Source of the DNA: JAWXTP01 sp044433415
Lineage (GTDB): Bacteria > Bacteroidota > Bacteroidia > Bacteroidales > Rikenellaceae
DNA length: 64,000 nucleotides
Direction of reading: 5' to 3'
NCBI GenBank assembly: GCA_044433415.1
Contig: JAWXTP010000002.1
Location: 7,938 to 71,937, forward strand
The notes below the pieces were generated by a model, which saw only the letters and a program-made list of their open reading frames with translations, was not told the DNA's origin and searched no databases. This document shows, piece by piece, positions 48,234 to 55,390 of this stretch. Positions within the stretch are counted from its first letter, which is position 1. Each line of letters starts with the position of its first letter. The translations under genes and the position numbers were made by a program.

Positions 48234-48295
48234 AAACTTTGCAGTTACCCCCATTTTGGCACTTTCGACCCAAAATGGGGGTAACTGCAAAGTTT
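48234..48295. terminator. 26-bp perfect hairpin after the beta-galactosidase gene
   Basis: Arms 48234-48259 and 48270-48295, starting AAACTTTGCAGTTACCCCCA, loop of ten bases. It is unusually long and GC-richer than the surroundings. Possibly a terminator for both converging genes, but no simple U tract follows. Confidence 0.6.
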
Positions 48296-48302
48296 CGTTT
48301 AA

Positions 48303-48384
48303 CACTTTTTTGAAAAAAGTGAACAAAAACTCGCCTTCAGTTGCTCTTCGAGACAACTGAGTGCACAATTTTTACAAAATTGTG
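48303..48384. other. Three further hairpins in a row
   Basis: CACTTTTTT/AAAAAAGTG (48303-48321), CAGTTGCTC/GAG-A-CAACTG (48338-48359, one bulge) and CACAATTTT/AAAATTGTG (48364-48384). Together with the 26-bp hairpin they form a 150-bp fully structured stretch before the kinase stop codon. Confidence 0.55.
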
Positions 48385-48412
48385 GGCAATTACCGAAAAC
48401 TTAAAGTTTCCG

Positions 48413-49930
48413 CTAATCGCCTATTTTAGCAATCAAACCTGTGACTTTTATAAATGATTCAAGCAATTTATCATACTCTTCCTTATTACTTAAAGTTGAA
48501 GTATAGTAAGTTTGCTCTTGGTGTAAACTATCTATTATGTCATATCCATTCCATATTCCTACTCCGTTGAATGCTAGTGCAGCAGCTCCTATTGTTGCAG
48601 CCATTTGATCTACATTAGTTTTTAGTATATCTATTCCATATATATCTGCAAAAAGCTGCATCCAAAATTGGCTTTTAGCTCCTCCTCCAACGATAAGCAT
48701 CTGTTTTATATCAGGGCAAAATGTTGCAAGCACATCAAGTGCTACACGTAAATTAAGGGCTATTCCTTCCATTGTTGCACGTGCTATATCTTCACGGCTA
48801 TGCTTAAGTCTAAGACCTACGAAAGCGCCGCTAATAGCAGGTGACGGTTCTATTGAAGAGCCTCCAGACAAACTTGGATTAAACATTAATCCCTTAGCTC
48901 CCAAAGGTGACTGTGCTGCTAACTTCCCTATTTCTGTATAAGAATCTTTAATTTTACCCAACTTCTCACTCTCTACTAAGTCTGCAAAAATATTGTTGCG
49001 AACCCATTGTAAAGAACTTCCAGCAGAAAAAATACATAGTGCCGAAGCGTACATACCTTTTAATACATGCGCAAATACATAAGGCTTATACTGAAAATCT
49101 ATTATTGGCTGATTATCAACAACTGCTATCCATGATGAACTACCCAACGACGTATAAGTCCTAGCAGGCACTATACCTTTAGCACCCAACGCCATACATG
49201 AATTATCTACTCCTCCACAAACTACAACTGTACCTTCTTTCAGCCCTGTTTCTTGTGCTGCTGCAAGCGTTACTTTCCCCACTACAGCATCAGAATTAAT
49301 AATCTCAGGTAAGATAGATTTATCTATAGCAGAACCTTCCACGAAACTTTGTTCATAAACCCATTCCTTAAGGTTATACACTCCTGTACCCGAAGCATAA
49401 GAGTAATCAGTACAAAGTCTTCCAGTGAATTTGTAGTTACAGTAATCTTTTGTGCCTATAACTTTGTCTATTTTAGCATACATACTAGGTTCGTTGTCAC
49501 GATACCACATTATCTTAAAAACAGAATAGCAAGCAGCAGGAAAACCACAACCAGAAATAGTATACCATTCCTTATAATCAACTTTTTTAAAAAAGTCTTC
49601 TACTTGTTTGGTTGCTCTTTGGTCTGACCATATAGGTGTTGTACTGCGTAAAAGTTCGCCATCTTTACCTATAGGCACAACACCAAGACTATGACCTGAA
49701 ATAGCTAAAGATTTAATATCTTCTGGGGCGATATTTGAGCTTGACAACAACTTCTTTGTTGTAGATTTCACAGCCTCCCACCAATGTTCTGGGGCTTGAT
49801 CTTGCCAATCTGCACATGGGAAATAGGTATCATAAGGGGCAAAAGTGCTCTCACAGACAACGCCTGTTTCTGCAACCAGCGATGCCTTTATGCCTCCTGT
49901 ACCTAGGTCATAAGCTATTACATAGTTCAT
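48413..49930 (-). CDS. FGGY-family carbohydrate kinase
   Basis: A 505-residue ATP-dependent sugar kinase of the xylulokinase-like branch. The N-terminal phosphate loop is YDLGTGGIKASLV (about 5-17), then a sugar-binding HSLG (about 86-89), SLGSSSWIAV, and the C-terminal adenosine motif VGGGAKSQFWMQLFAD. The substrate cannot be read. Its start overlaps the aldolase stop by four bases (ATGA), so the two are coupled. Last gene of the SDR-aldolase-kinase operon. Confidence 0.88.
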   Translation of the reverse strand: MNYVIAYDLGTGGIKASLVAETGVVCESTFAPYDTYFPCADWQDQAPEHWWEAVKSTTKKLLSSSNIAPEDIKSLAISGHSLGVVPIGKDGELLRSTTPIWSDQRATKQVEDFFKKVDYKEWYTISGCGFPAACYSVFKIMWYRDNEPSMYAKIDKVIGTKDYCNYKFTGRLCTDYSYASGTGVYNLKEWVYEQSFVEGSAIDKSILPEIINSDAVVGKVTLAAAQETGLKEGTVVVCGGVDNSCMALGAKGIVPARTYTSLGSSSWIAVVDNQPIIDFQYKPYVFAHVLKGMYASALCIFSAGSSLQWVRNNIFADLVESEKLGKIKDSYTEIGKLAAQSPLGAKGLMFNPSLSGGSSIEPSPAISGAFVGLRLKHSREDIARATMEGIALNLRVALDVLATFCPDIKQMLIVGGGAKSQFWMQLFADIYGIDILKTNVDQMAATIGAAALAFNGVGIWNGYDIIDSLHQEQTYYTSTLSNKEEYDKLLESFIKVTGLIAKIGD

Positions 49931-50604
49931 AATTTATCATTTTTTTCTGCCTGCTTCATAATTTCAAGAGCTGAGTTATAGCCTATACCAAAGCGTGACA
50001 CTCCTAGTGAATGCATCTCTAGTAAAGTATCTAAATCGCGAACTCCCCCTGCAACCTTAACTAAAATATTATCTCCTACAGTTTGTTTTATTAGTTTCAC
50101 ATGATGCATAGTTGTAGCACCTGCCCAGCCTGTACCAGTTTTCACAAAAGTTGCTCCACATTCCATAACTATTTTTGAAGCTGTAACAATCTCTTCGTCA
50201 GTCAGTAGCGCCACTTCAATAATTACTTTTAACGGTATCGTCAAAACGGCCTCTTTTACCTTTAAAATATCTTCACGTACTTCATCTAGTAAACCTGATT
50301 TAAGTTTACCTATATTAATTACCATATCTATCTCATCGCATCCTTTATATATTAACTCATAAGCTTGAAAAACTTTACATGCTGTAGTTTCAGAGCCTGA
50401 AGGAAAACCAACAACGCCTCCACAAAGGACACTAGGCATTTGTCTCATCTGTTTTGAGATATTATCTACCATAGAAGGCATTGCGAACACACAGATAAAA
50501 TCATGTTGTTTAGCTGCCTCAATAACTTCATTAACTTCTTTAAGTGTTGAATCAGCACGTACAGCGCTAATATCAATTAATCTTGCAATTTCGTGTTTTG
50601 TCAT
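49927..50604 (-). CDS. DeoC-like deoxyribose-phosphate aldolase
   Basis: A 225-residue class I aldolase. KVIIEVALLTDEE, FVKTGTGW (Schiff-base lysine) and LVKVAGGVRD match DeoC with small departures (KTGTGW in place of KTSTGF, KVAGGV in place of KASGGI). True DeoC splits deoxyribose-5-phosphate; these changes and the kinase/SDR company leave room for a related sugar phosphate. Middle gene of the operon, 19 bp after the SDR. Confidence 0.85.
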   Translation of the reverse strand: MTKHEIARLIDISAVRADSTLKEVNEVIEAAKQHDFICVFAMPSMVDNISKQMRQMPSVLCGGVVGFPSGSETTACKVFQAYELIYKGCDEIDMVINIGKLKSGLLDEVREDILKVKEAVLTIPLKVIIEVALLTDEEIVTASKIVMECGATFVKTGTGWAGATTMHHVKLIKQTVGDNILVKVAGGVRDLDTLLEMHSLGVSRFGIGYNSALEIMKQAEKNDKL

Positions 50605-50623
50605 TATATAGTATTTTATTTAA

Positions 50624-51394
50624 TTAAATAGATGTATATCCTCCATCAACTACAACATCGCTACCTGTAGCATATCCTGAAGCTGCACTTGCTAAGAAGA
50701 CATAAGCTCCAACAAGGTCAGCAGGAGTTCCTAATCTATCAGCAGGTATATCTTTTAACCATAAAGGGTGCATATCTTTCATTTCAGCCACTAATTCTGT
50801 TGCAATATAGCCAGGACTCACACAATTCACTCTAATTCCGTATTTCGCCCATTCTACAGCTAGTGATTTGGTTAATAAAATCACACCACCTTTAGATGCA
50901 CAATAATTTGCTATTGTTTGAGGTCTATTTACGATATGCCCTGACATAGAAGCTGTATTTATGATAGAGCCTTTAGTTCCTTTTTTAATCATTAATTTTG
51001 CTGCTGCTTGTGCAGTTAGAAAGACCCCATTTAAATTAACGTCTACTACTTTTTTGAATGCTTCGGCTGAGATTTCCTCTGCTGGGATTACGTTAGCGAT
51101 ACCGGCATTATTAACTGCAAAATCTATACTACCAAATTCTTTTTCGTATATATCTATCATCTGTTGCACACTGTCTCCAGAAGTCACATCACACTCTATA
51201 GCTATACACTTAACTCCATATTTAGAAGCTATTTCGTTAGCTGTAATTTGTGCCTGTTTTATATCTATTTCTACAATTGCAATATTAGCACCCAAGTCAG
51301 CATAAGCCTCTGCTATACATTTCCCGATTCCACGTGCTGCACCCGTAATGAATCCTTGTTTTGATTTTAAAGAAAAAAGGTCGATAGTTCTCAT
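50624..51394 (-). CDS. SDR-family oxidoreductase
   Basis: A 256-residue classical short-chain dehydrogenase: cofactor motif GAARGIG (about 18-24), NNAGIA, catalytic Ser in NTASMSG and YCASK, and the C-terminal GGYTSI. The acidic residue after beta-2 (VEID) points to NAD(H). Probably oxidises a sugar or polyol before kinase and aldolase act. First gene of the operon, with a promoter 79 bp upstream. Confidence 0.88.
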   Translation of the reverse strand: MRTIDLFSLKSKQGFITGAARGIGKCIAEAYADLGANIAIVEIDIKQAQITANEIASKYGVKCIAIECDVTSGDSVQQMIDIYEKEFGSIDFAVNNAGIANVIPAEEISAEAFKKVVDVNLNGVFLTAQAAAKLMIKKGTKGSIINTASMSGHIVNRPQTIANYCASKGGVILLTKSLAVEWAKYGIRVNCVSPGYIATELVAEMKDMHPLWLKDIPADRLGTPADLVGAYVFLASAASGYATGSDVVVDGGYTSI

Positions 51395-51472
51395 AATTTA
51401 AATTTTATGGGGTAAGTATTGATTTATTATAAGTCAGCAATTTGTTCATTGCATTATTATAACCATTTTACG

Positions 51473-51503
51473 CAAAGTTACGTAAATTTATCATTTTAAC
51501 AAC
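51473..51503 (-). promoter_or_regulatory. Promoter of the SDR-aldolase-kinase operon
   Basis: Minus strand: GTTG (one mismatch), 19 bp, TAACTTTG (51473-51480). Leader about 70 bases. Confidence 0.65.
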
Positions 51504-51587
51504 AATAATACAAACTATTTTTAAGCACCGCAATTTAGTAATTTACAGCTGAGTAACAAAACATATGACCTTATGATTTAACATGGA

Positions 51588-51633
51588 GTCAGGGCATCTT
51601 TTTTTTGTTAGATTGAATGAAATTGAATGAAAT
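51588..51633. repeat. Left direct repeat flanking the MITE-like element
   Basis: GTCAGGGCATC, a T run, GTTAGATTGAATGAAATTGA. A near-copy occurs at 51884-51929, 296 bp away. The left side continues as decamer-like units TTGAATGAAA, TTGCATAAAA, TTGTATGAAA. Confidence 0.7.
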
Positions 51634-51655
51634 TGCATAAAATTGTATGAAAAAA

Positions 51656-51882
51656 GGGGTCTTTCTCAAAATGTGTTGTAAAATATTTAACGATTATTTA
51701 GTTGCTTGTCGTTATTAAACACTACTATTATTGATAATAAGAAAAACTTTGTTTTTAAAATGTTCTACAGGATTCCGCATTAATATTTTGAACTATTTAG
51801 TGTTAAAAATAAAACATTTTTCTTGTACAGACTTACAAATATACTAGCTTAAGACCCCAAAACACACATTTTGAGAAAGACC
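51656..51882. mobile_element. MITE-like element with about 20-bp terminal inverted repeats
   Basis: Left end GGTCTTTCTCAAAATGTGTT (51658-51677), right end ACACACATTTTGAGAAAGAC C (to 51882): inverted with one 2-base slip. The 227-bp element has no ORF, is AT-rich, and holds a diverged arm of the 9734 hairpin near 51692-51712. Size, ends and lack of coding potential fit a nonautonomous transposon remnant; no transposase is in the window. Confidence 0.65.
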
Positions 51883-51883
51883 T

Positions 51884-51929
51884 GTCAGGAGCATCTTTTT
51901 TGTTAGATTGTATGAAATTGTATGAAAAA
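51884..51929. repeat. Right direct repeat flanking the MITE-like element
   Basis: GTCAGGAGCATC, a T run, GTTAGATTGTATGAAATTGT. It adjoins the tRNA terminator. Confidence 0.7.
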
Positions 51930-51954
51930 GCACCTGCAATTACTTGCAAGTGCT
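51924..51954 (-). terminator. Terminator of the tRNA gene
   Basis: On the minus strand AGCACTTGCA, 6-base loop, TGCAGGTGCT, then TTTTT; one G-U pair. Confidence 0.8.
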
Positions 51955-51967
51955 TATCCCACTAATG

Positions 51968-52042
51968 TGGGCCCAACAGGGCTTGAACCTGTGACCCCCT
52001 GATTATGAGTCAGGTGCTACTAACCAACTGAGCTATAGGCCC
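51968..52042 (-). tRNA. tRNA with anticodon CAU (elongator Met or Ile2)
   Basis: A 75-nt cloverleaf on the minus strand. The acceptor is GGGCCTA paired with TGGGCCC (one G-U), the anticodon loop CTCATAA gives CAU, and the T arm is CAGGTTCAAGCCCTG-like. CCA is not encoded. The D arm reads GCTCAGTTGGTTAGTAGC, one base longer than the usual GCTC...GAGC, with a C-U at the last pair. Choosing between Met and lysidine-modified Ile2 needs a covariance search. Confidence 0.93.
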
Positions 52043-52052
52043 GAGAACTTTT

Positions 52053-52085
52053 TTTGTTCTTTTACGGTGCAAATATATATCTTTG
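52053..52085 (+). promoter_or_regulatory. Promoter of the HAD hydrolase gene
   Basis: TTTG (52053-52056), 21 bp, TATCTTTG (52078-52085). It shows that the in-frame ATG at 52094 or earlier starts are unlikely. Confidence 0.7.
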
Positions 52086-52101
52086 TAGTGAAATATGCAA
52101 A
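52070..52101 (-). promoter_or_regulatory. Promoter of the tRNA gene
   Basis: Minus strand: TTTG (52098-52101), 20 bp, TATATTTG (52070-52077). It directly abuts and interlocks with the divergent HAD promoter. Confidence 0.7.
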
Positions 52102-52135
52102 TTTATTAACAAAATTTTTAATTTTTTTTACAGTT

Positions 52136-52768
52136 ATGAAAGGTATTTTAGAAGAATATGGCAATATTGATGCCATTATATTTGATTTAGGAAACGTGTT
52201 GCTAGATATTGATATTCAAAGAAGTATAGACGCTTTTATGGCGTTAAATATAGTCGGATTAAAACCAGAAGATGTTTTCCCATCACCTTTAAAAATTTTT
52301 AAAGATTACGAGACAGGAAAAGTCAGCACCATGCAATTTTTTGACTTTTTTAAAGAAAAATATGGAGTAAAAAACGTCGAAGAAGAAAATTTTTGGGCTG
52401 CTTGGAACGTGCTCTTAAATAATTTTGACCCTAAACGTATAGAACTATTACAAAAACTTGGAAAAAATCACGACCTCTACCTACTTAGCAATACCAATGC
52501 TGAGCATGTGAGATTTATTGGTGAAATGTTTAGAAAACAATTTAAATATGAATTCTGTTCACTTTTTAAAAGATGTTTCTATTCTAATGAGGTTAAATGC
52601 AGAAAACCAGATGCTGAGATTTATCAAAAATTGATAGACCAGACAGGTATAATCCCTGAAAAATCTCTCTTCATAGATGACTTAGAAGCTAATGTTATAG
52701 GTGCAAGAAGATGTGGAATAAATAGTTATTGTTTAAAACAAAATGAAACAATTTTGGATATTTTTTAA
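52136..52768 (+). CDS. HAD-superfamily phosphatase (HAD-IA)
   Basis: A 210-residue hydrolase from ATG 52136. Motif I DLGNVLLDID (nucleophile Asp in FDLGNVL), motif II LLSNTN, motif III Lys in KCRKPDAEIY and motif IV FIDDLEANV are all present, with a helical cap after motif I. Phosphoglycolate- or FMN-phosphatase-like subfamily; substrate unknown. An N-terminal extension to 52067 is possible in frame but would start within the promoter. Confidence 0.9.
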   Translation: MKGILEEYGNIDAIIFDLGNVLLDIDIQRSIDAFMALNIVGLKPEDVFPSPLKIFKDYETGKVSTMQFFDFFKEKYGVKNVEEENFWAAWNVLLNNFDPKRIELLQKLGKNHDLYLLSNTNAEHVRFIGEMFRKQFKYEFCSLFKRCFYSNEVKCRKPDAEIYQKLIDQTGIIPEKSLFIDDLEANVIGARRCGINSYCLKQNETILDIF

Positions 52769-52784
52769 ATAATAACTACATTTG
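52753..52784 (+). promoter_or_regulatory. Promoter of dtd, close to a leaderless start
   Basis: TTTG (52753-52756), 20 bp, TACATTTG (52777-52784). The dtd ATG is at 52789, so transcription would begin at or within a few bases of the start codon. Confidence 0.6.
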
Positions 52785-52788
52785 TACT

Positions 52789-53241
52789 ATGAAATTATTA
52801 ATACAAAGAGTTAAAGAGGCTTCGGTTACTATAGATGGGGAGCTTCATTCATCAATAAATAAGGGTTTACTTATTTTTGTAGGCATACAGAGTGATGATA
52901 CTACTGAGGATGTTAAGTGGCTGGTTAATAAATCATTAAAGATGCGCATCTTTGATGATAGTGAGGGTATAATGAATTGTTCTGTGATGGATGTAGATGG
53001 TGAAGTACTTGTTGTAAGTCAGTTTACTCTACAAGCATCTACCAAAAAAGGTAATAGACCATCTTATATAAAAGCAGCTCCTGCTAGCGTTTCTGAACCT
53101 ATGTATGAGTTATTTGTAAAAACTGTGGAGGAGGAACTAGAAAAAACTGTTGGACGTGGAAAGTTTGGTGCAGATATGAAAGTTGCTTTAATCAATGATG
53201 GACCTGTAACGATTATTATGGATTCTAAAAATAAAGAATAA
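52789..53241 (+). CDS. dtd: D-aminoacyl-tRNA deacylase
   Basis: A 150-residue proofreading enzyme that frees D-amino acids from tRNA. SQFTLQASTKKGNRPSY (about 79-95) and the C-terminal NDGPVTIIMD (Gly-cisPro-like motif NxGPVT) are diagnostic. It overlaps the following gene by one base (TAATG). Confidence 0.96.
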   Translation: MKLLIQRVKEASVTIDGELHSSINKGLLIFVGIQSDDTTEDVKWLVNKSLKMRIFDDSEGIMNCSVMDVDGEVLVVSQFTLQASTKKGNRPSYIKAAPASVSEPMYELFVKTVEEELEKTVGRGKFGADMKVALINDGPVTIIMDSKNKE

Positions 53242-53576
53242 TGAAGATTTCAGAAATGCAATTAGTTGTTGATAGCTGGATAACAAAAGAGGGAGTGAGG
53301 TATTTCGACCCTATGACTAATCTTGCTATTTTAATGGAGGAGTGCGGAGAATTAGCACGCCTTATGTCACGCACCTATGGAGAACAATCCTTTAAGGAGA
53401 GTGATAAGGGACGAGAAATTGCAGATGAAATTGCTGACGTTATGTGGGTTCTTACGGCTATTGCTAATCAAACAGGGGTGAATTTGGAGGAGGCCTTGGT
53501 AAAAAATATCAAGAAAAAGAATACTAGAGATAAAAATCGCCATAAGAATAATCAAAAATTGAAAAAGAAATTTTAG
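53241..53576 (+). CDS. MazG-like nucleotide pyrophosphohydrolase
   Basis: A 111-residue all-helical protein with the MazG metal motif EECGEL (about 33-38) and ADEIADVMW (about 62-70), the EExxE...ExxD pattern. It probably clears noncanonical or excess nucleoside triphosphates. Translationally coupled to dtd. Confidence 0.9.
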   Translation: MKISEMQLVVDSWITKEGVRYFDPMTNLAILMEECGELARLMSRTYGEQSFKESDKGREIADEIADVMWVLTAIANQTGVNLEEALVKNIKKKNTRDKNRHKNNQKLKKKF

Positions 53577-53631
53577 GAAATTTATAAAACTTAAGTAGTA
53601 TTATTTATAAACAATGATTAAGGTGACTCTT

Positions 53632-53660
53632 TAGGGGAGTCTTTAGAAGTTCCCTATAAC
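53632..53660 (+). repeat. Minimal copy of the intergenic repeat
   Basis: TAGGGGAGTCTTTAGAAGTT CCCTA: both ends joined, between the MazG-like and CBM9 genes. Confidence 0.7.
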
Positions 53661-53684
53661 CTTAATATAAAAAACAAAATAGAT

Positions 53685-54767
53685 ATGTTAAAAAAGATTT
53701 TATTGTTATCATTTTTGTCAGTTTCGACAACGTTAAATGCTCAAAAAGTTACCTTTAAGGAGCAGTATGAATTTAATCCAAAGAGATATGTGTGCTACAA
53801 AACAGATGAGCCTATAGTTATCGATGGGAAAATGAATGAAAAAGCATGGGAAAATGCGCCTTGGACTGACTACTTTGTTGATATCGAAGGTTACCGTAGA
53901 GAGTTAGAGCCTCGTTTTAAAACAAGAGCTAAGATGTTATGGGACAACAAATATTTATATATATCAGCTTACCTTGATGAACCAGATGTATGGGCTACTT
54001 TAACAGAACGTGAGTCAGTTATTTTCCGTGATAATGACTTTGAGGTTTTCGTAGACCCTAATGGAGATGGTCATTATTATATGGAGTTTGAGATGAACGC
54101 TTTTGCTACTGAGTGGGACCTAATGTTAACAAGACCTTACCGTGATGCTGGTTGTAGAGTATTAGACCATTGGAATATGAATGGTGTTAAATCTGCGGTT
54201 CATGTTGATGGAACTATTAATGACGGAAGCGATGTTGATAAAGGATGGAGTGTAGAAATCGCTATCCCTTTAGATGCTCTTAACGAACCTGATGGGATGA
54301 AGCCTGCCGAGGGCGTACAGTGGCGCATTAACTTCTCACGTGTTGAATGGTTTACTAAATGGGATGGAGAGAAATACGTGAAAATCCCTAATGAGTACAC
54401 TGGTAAAACAGGTAATGGTGGTGAAGACAACTGGGTATGGTCTCCACAAGGAGCTGTAGCTATGCACCAACCTGAAACATGGGGTTTCCTACAGTTCTCA
54501 GAAAAAACTTCTGGTAAAGGAGTTTCGGAATTTGTTTGGAATAAAAACGAAGATGTTAAATGGGCTTTACGTCAATTATATTTCCGTATGAGAGAACTTG
54601 AAAATGTAAAATCTATTAAAGAATTACGTCCACAAGAAGTGGCTGTAGAAGGTTTAGATTTCAAACCTGAATTAAGATTCACAAGAAGCTCTTGGGAAAT
54701 TTCTGTAGACGGATTTGATGGAAAAAGAGTTTATATAACATCAGATGGTAGAACTTGGGTTGAATAA
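53685..54767 (+). CDS. Secreted CBM9-like carbohydrate-binding protein
   Basis: A 360-residue exported protein (signal peptide 1-19, ending LNAQ). The CBM9-type beta-sandwich follows: PIVIDGKMNEKAWENAPW (about 44-61), AKMLWDNKYLYISAYLDE, VFVDPNGDGHYYMEFEMNA, GWSVEIAIPL. CBM9 binds sugar chain ends; stand-alone versions with a short C-terminal helical part occur in Bacteroidetes without a known enzyme partner. Confidence 0.88.
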   Translation: MLKKILLLSFLSVSTTLNAQKVTFKEQYEFNPKRYVCYKTDEPIVIDGKMNEKAWENAPWTDYFVDIEGYRRELEPRFKTRAKMLWDNKYLYISAYLDEPDVWATLTERESVIFRDNDFEVFVDPNGDGHYYMEFEMNAFATEWDLMLTRPYRDAGCRVLDHWNMNGVKSAVHVDGTINDGSDVDKGWSVEIAIPLDALNEPDGMKPAEGVQWRINFSRVEWFTKWDGEKYVKIPNEYTGKTGNGGEDNWVWSPQGAVAMHQPETWGFLQFSEKTSGKGVSEFVWNKNEDVKWALRQLYFRMRELENVKSIKELRPQEVAVEGLDFKPELRFTRSSWEISVDGFDGKRVYITSDGRTWVE

Positions 54768-54794
54768 TCTAGGGTTCAGAAAATAAATTATTAA

Positions 54795-54873
54795 TAGTAG
54801 CGTTTGCTAGGTAAATTAGTGAACGCTACTATGTATAGTGTCTGACAAAATAAAGAGAATCTTATTTTGTCAG
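54795..54873. terminator. Two hairpins between CBM9 and SUI1 genes
   Basis: TAGTAGCGTT/AACGCTACTA (54795-54804, 54822-54831) and CTGACAAAATAA/TTATTTTGTCAG (54842-54853, 54862-54873), both perfect. At least one probably ends the CBM9 transcript. Confidence 0.6.
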
Positions 54874-54909
54874 GCATTATGTGTTTAAGACGTAAAAAGA
54901 GAGTTTGTT

Positions 54910-55251
54910 ATGAGTAATAATGATTGGAAAAGCCGTTTAGGAGTAGTATATTCTACAAGTACGGACTTTGAATATACGACAGAAGTTGAAGAGGAAGTAG
55001 AAAAAGTCGCACCTAGTAAGCAAAACCTAAGAGTTGCGTTAGATAAACGTAACAGAGGAGGCAAAAAGGTGACTATCGTTGCTGATTACAAAGGTAGCGC
55101 GGACGATTTAAAAGAGCTTTGTAAGTTCCTAAAAGGGAAATGTGGCGTTGGAGGTAGTGCAAAAGATGGAGAGATTATTATTCAGGGTGATTTTAGAGAA
55201 AAAGTAGTTGAAATATTAAAAAAAGAAGGGTATAGAGCAAGGGTTATATAA
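54910..55251 (+). CDS. SUI1/YciH-type translation initiation factor homologue
   Basis: A 113-residue protein. An acidic, variable first 40 residues is followed by the eIF1 fold: GGKKVTIVADYKGSADDL, CKFLKGKCGVGGSAKDGEII and FREKVVEILKKEGYRARV. Bacterial YciH proteins influence start-codon fidelity; essentiality and role here are unknown. Confidence 0.92.
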   Translation: MSNNDWKSRLGVVYSTSTDFEYTTEVEEEVEKVAPSKQNLRVALDKRNRGGKKVTIVADYKGSADDLKELCKFLKGKCGVGGSAKDGEIIIQGDFREKVVEILKKEGYRARVI

Positions 55252-55311
55252 TTGATTCTAGGCATGTACAGTGATTGTTTTACATTATTTATTGGCAAAA
55301 TTAAACGTTAA

Positions 55312-55344
55312 TTTGTTCAAAATGATAAAAATAATGTATTTTTG
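55312..55344 (+). promoter_or_regulatory. Promoter of the HEYRH outer-membrane protein gene
   Basis: TTTG (55312-55315), 21 bp, TATTTTTG (55337-55344), 46 bp before the ATG. Confidence 0.75.
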
Positions 55345-55390
55345 CAAGGTTTTAGCTCTAGTTTCATAAATTACCATAAATAAATATATA

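Noticed and set aside
50961..51364. Plus-strand ORFs opposite the SDR gene
   Set aside because: Antisense shadow of a well-conserved SDR.
51656..51882. Intact insertion sequence
   Set aside because: No transposase frame of any size in the 227 bp; only inverted ends are present.
52067..52135. N-terminal extension of the HAD hydrolase
   Set aside because: It would start inside the promoter; motif I is properly placed from ATG 52136.
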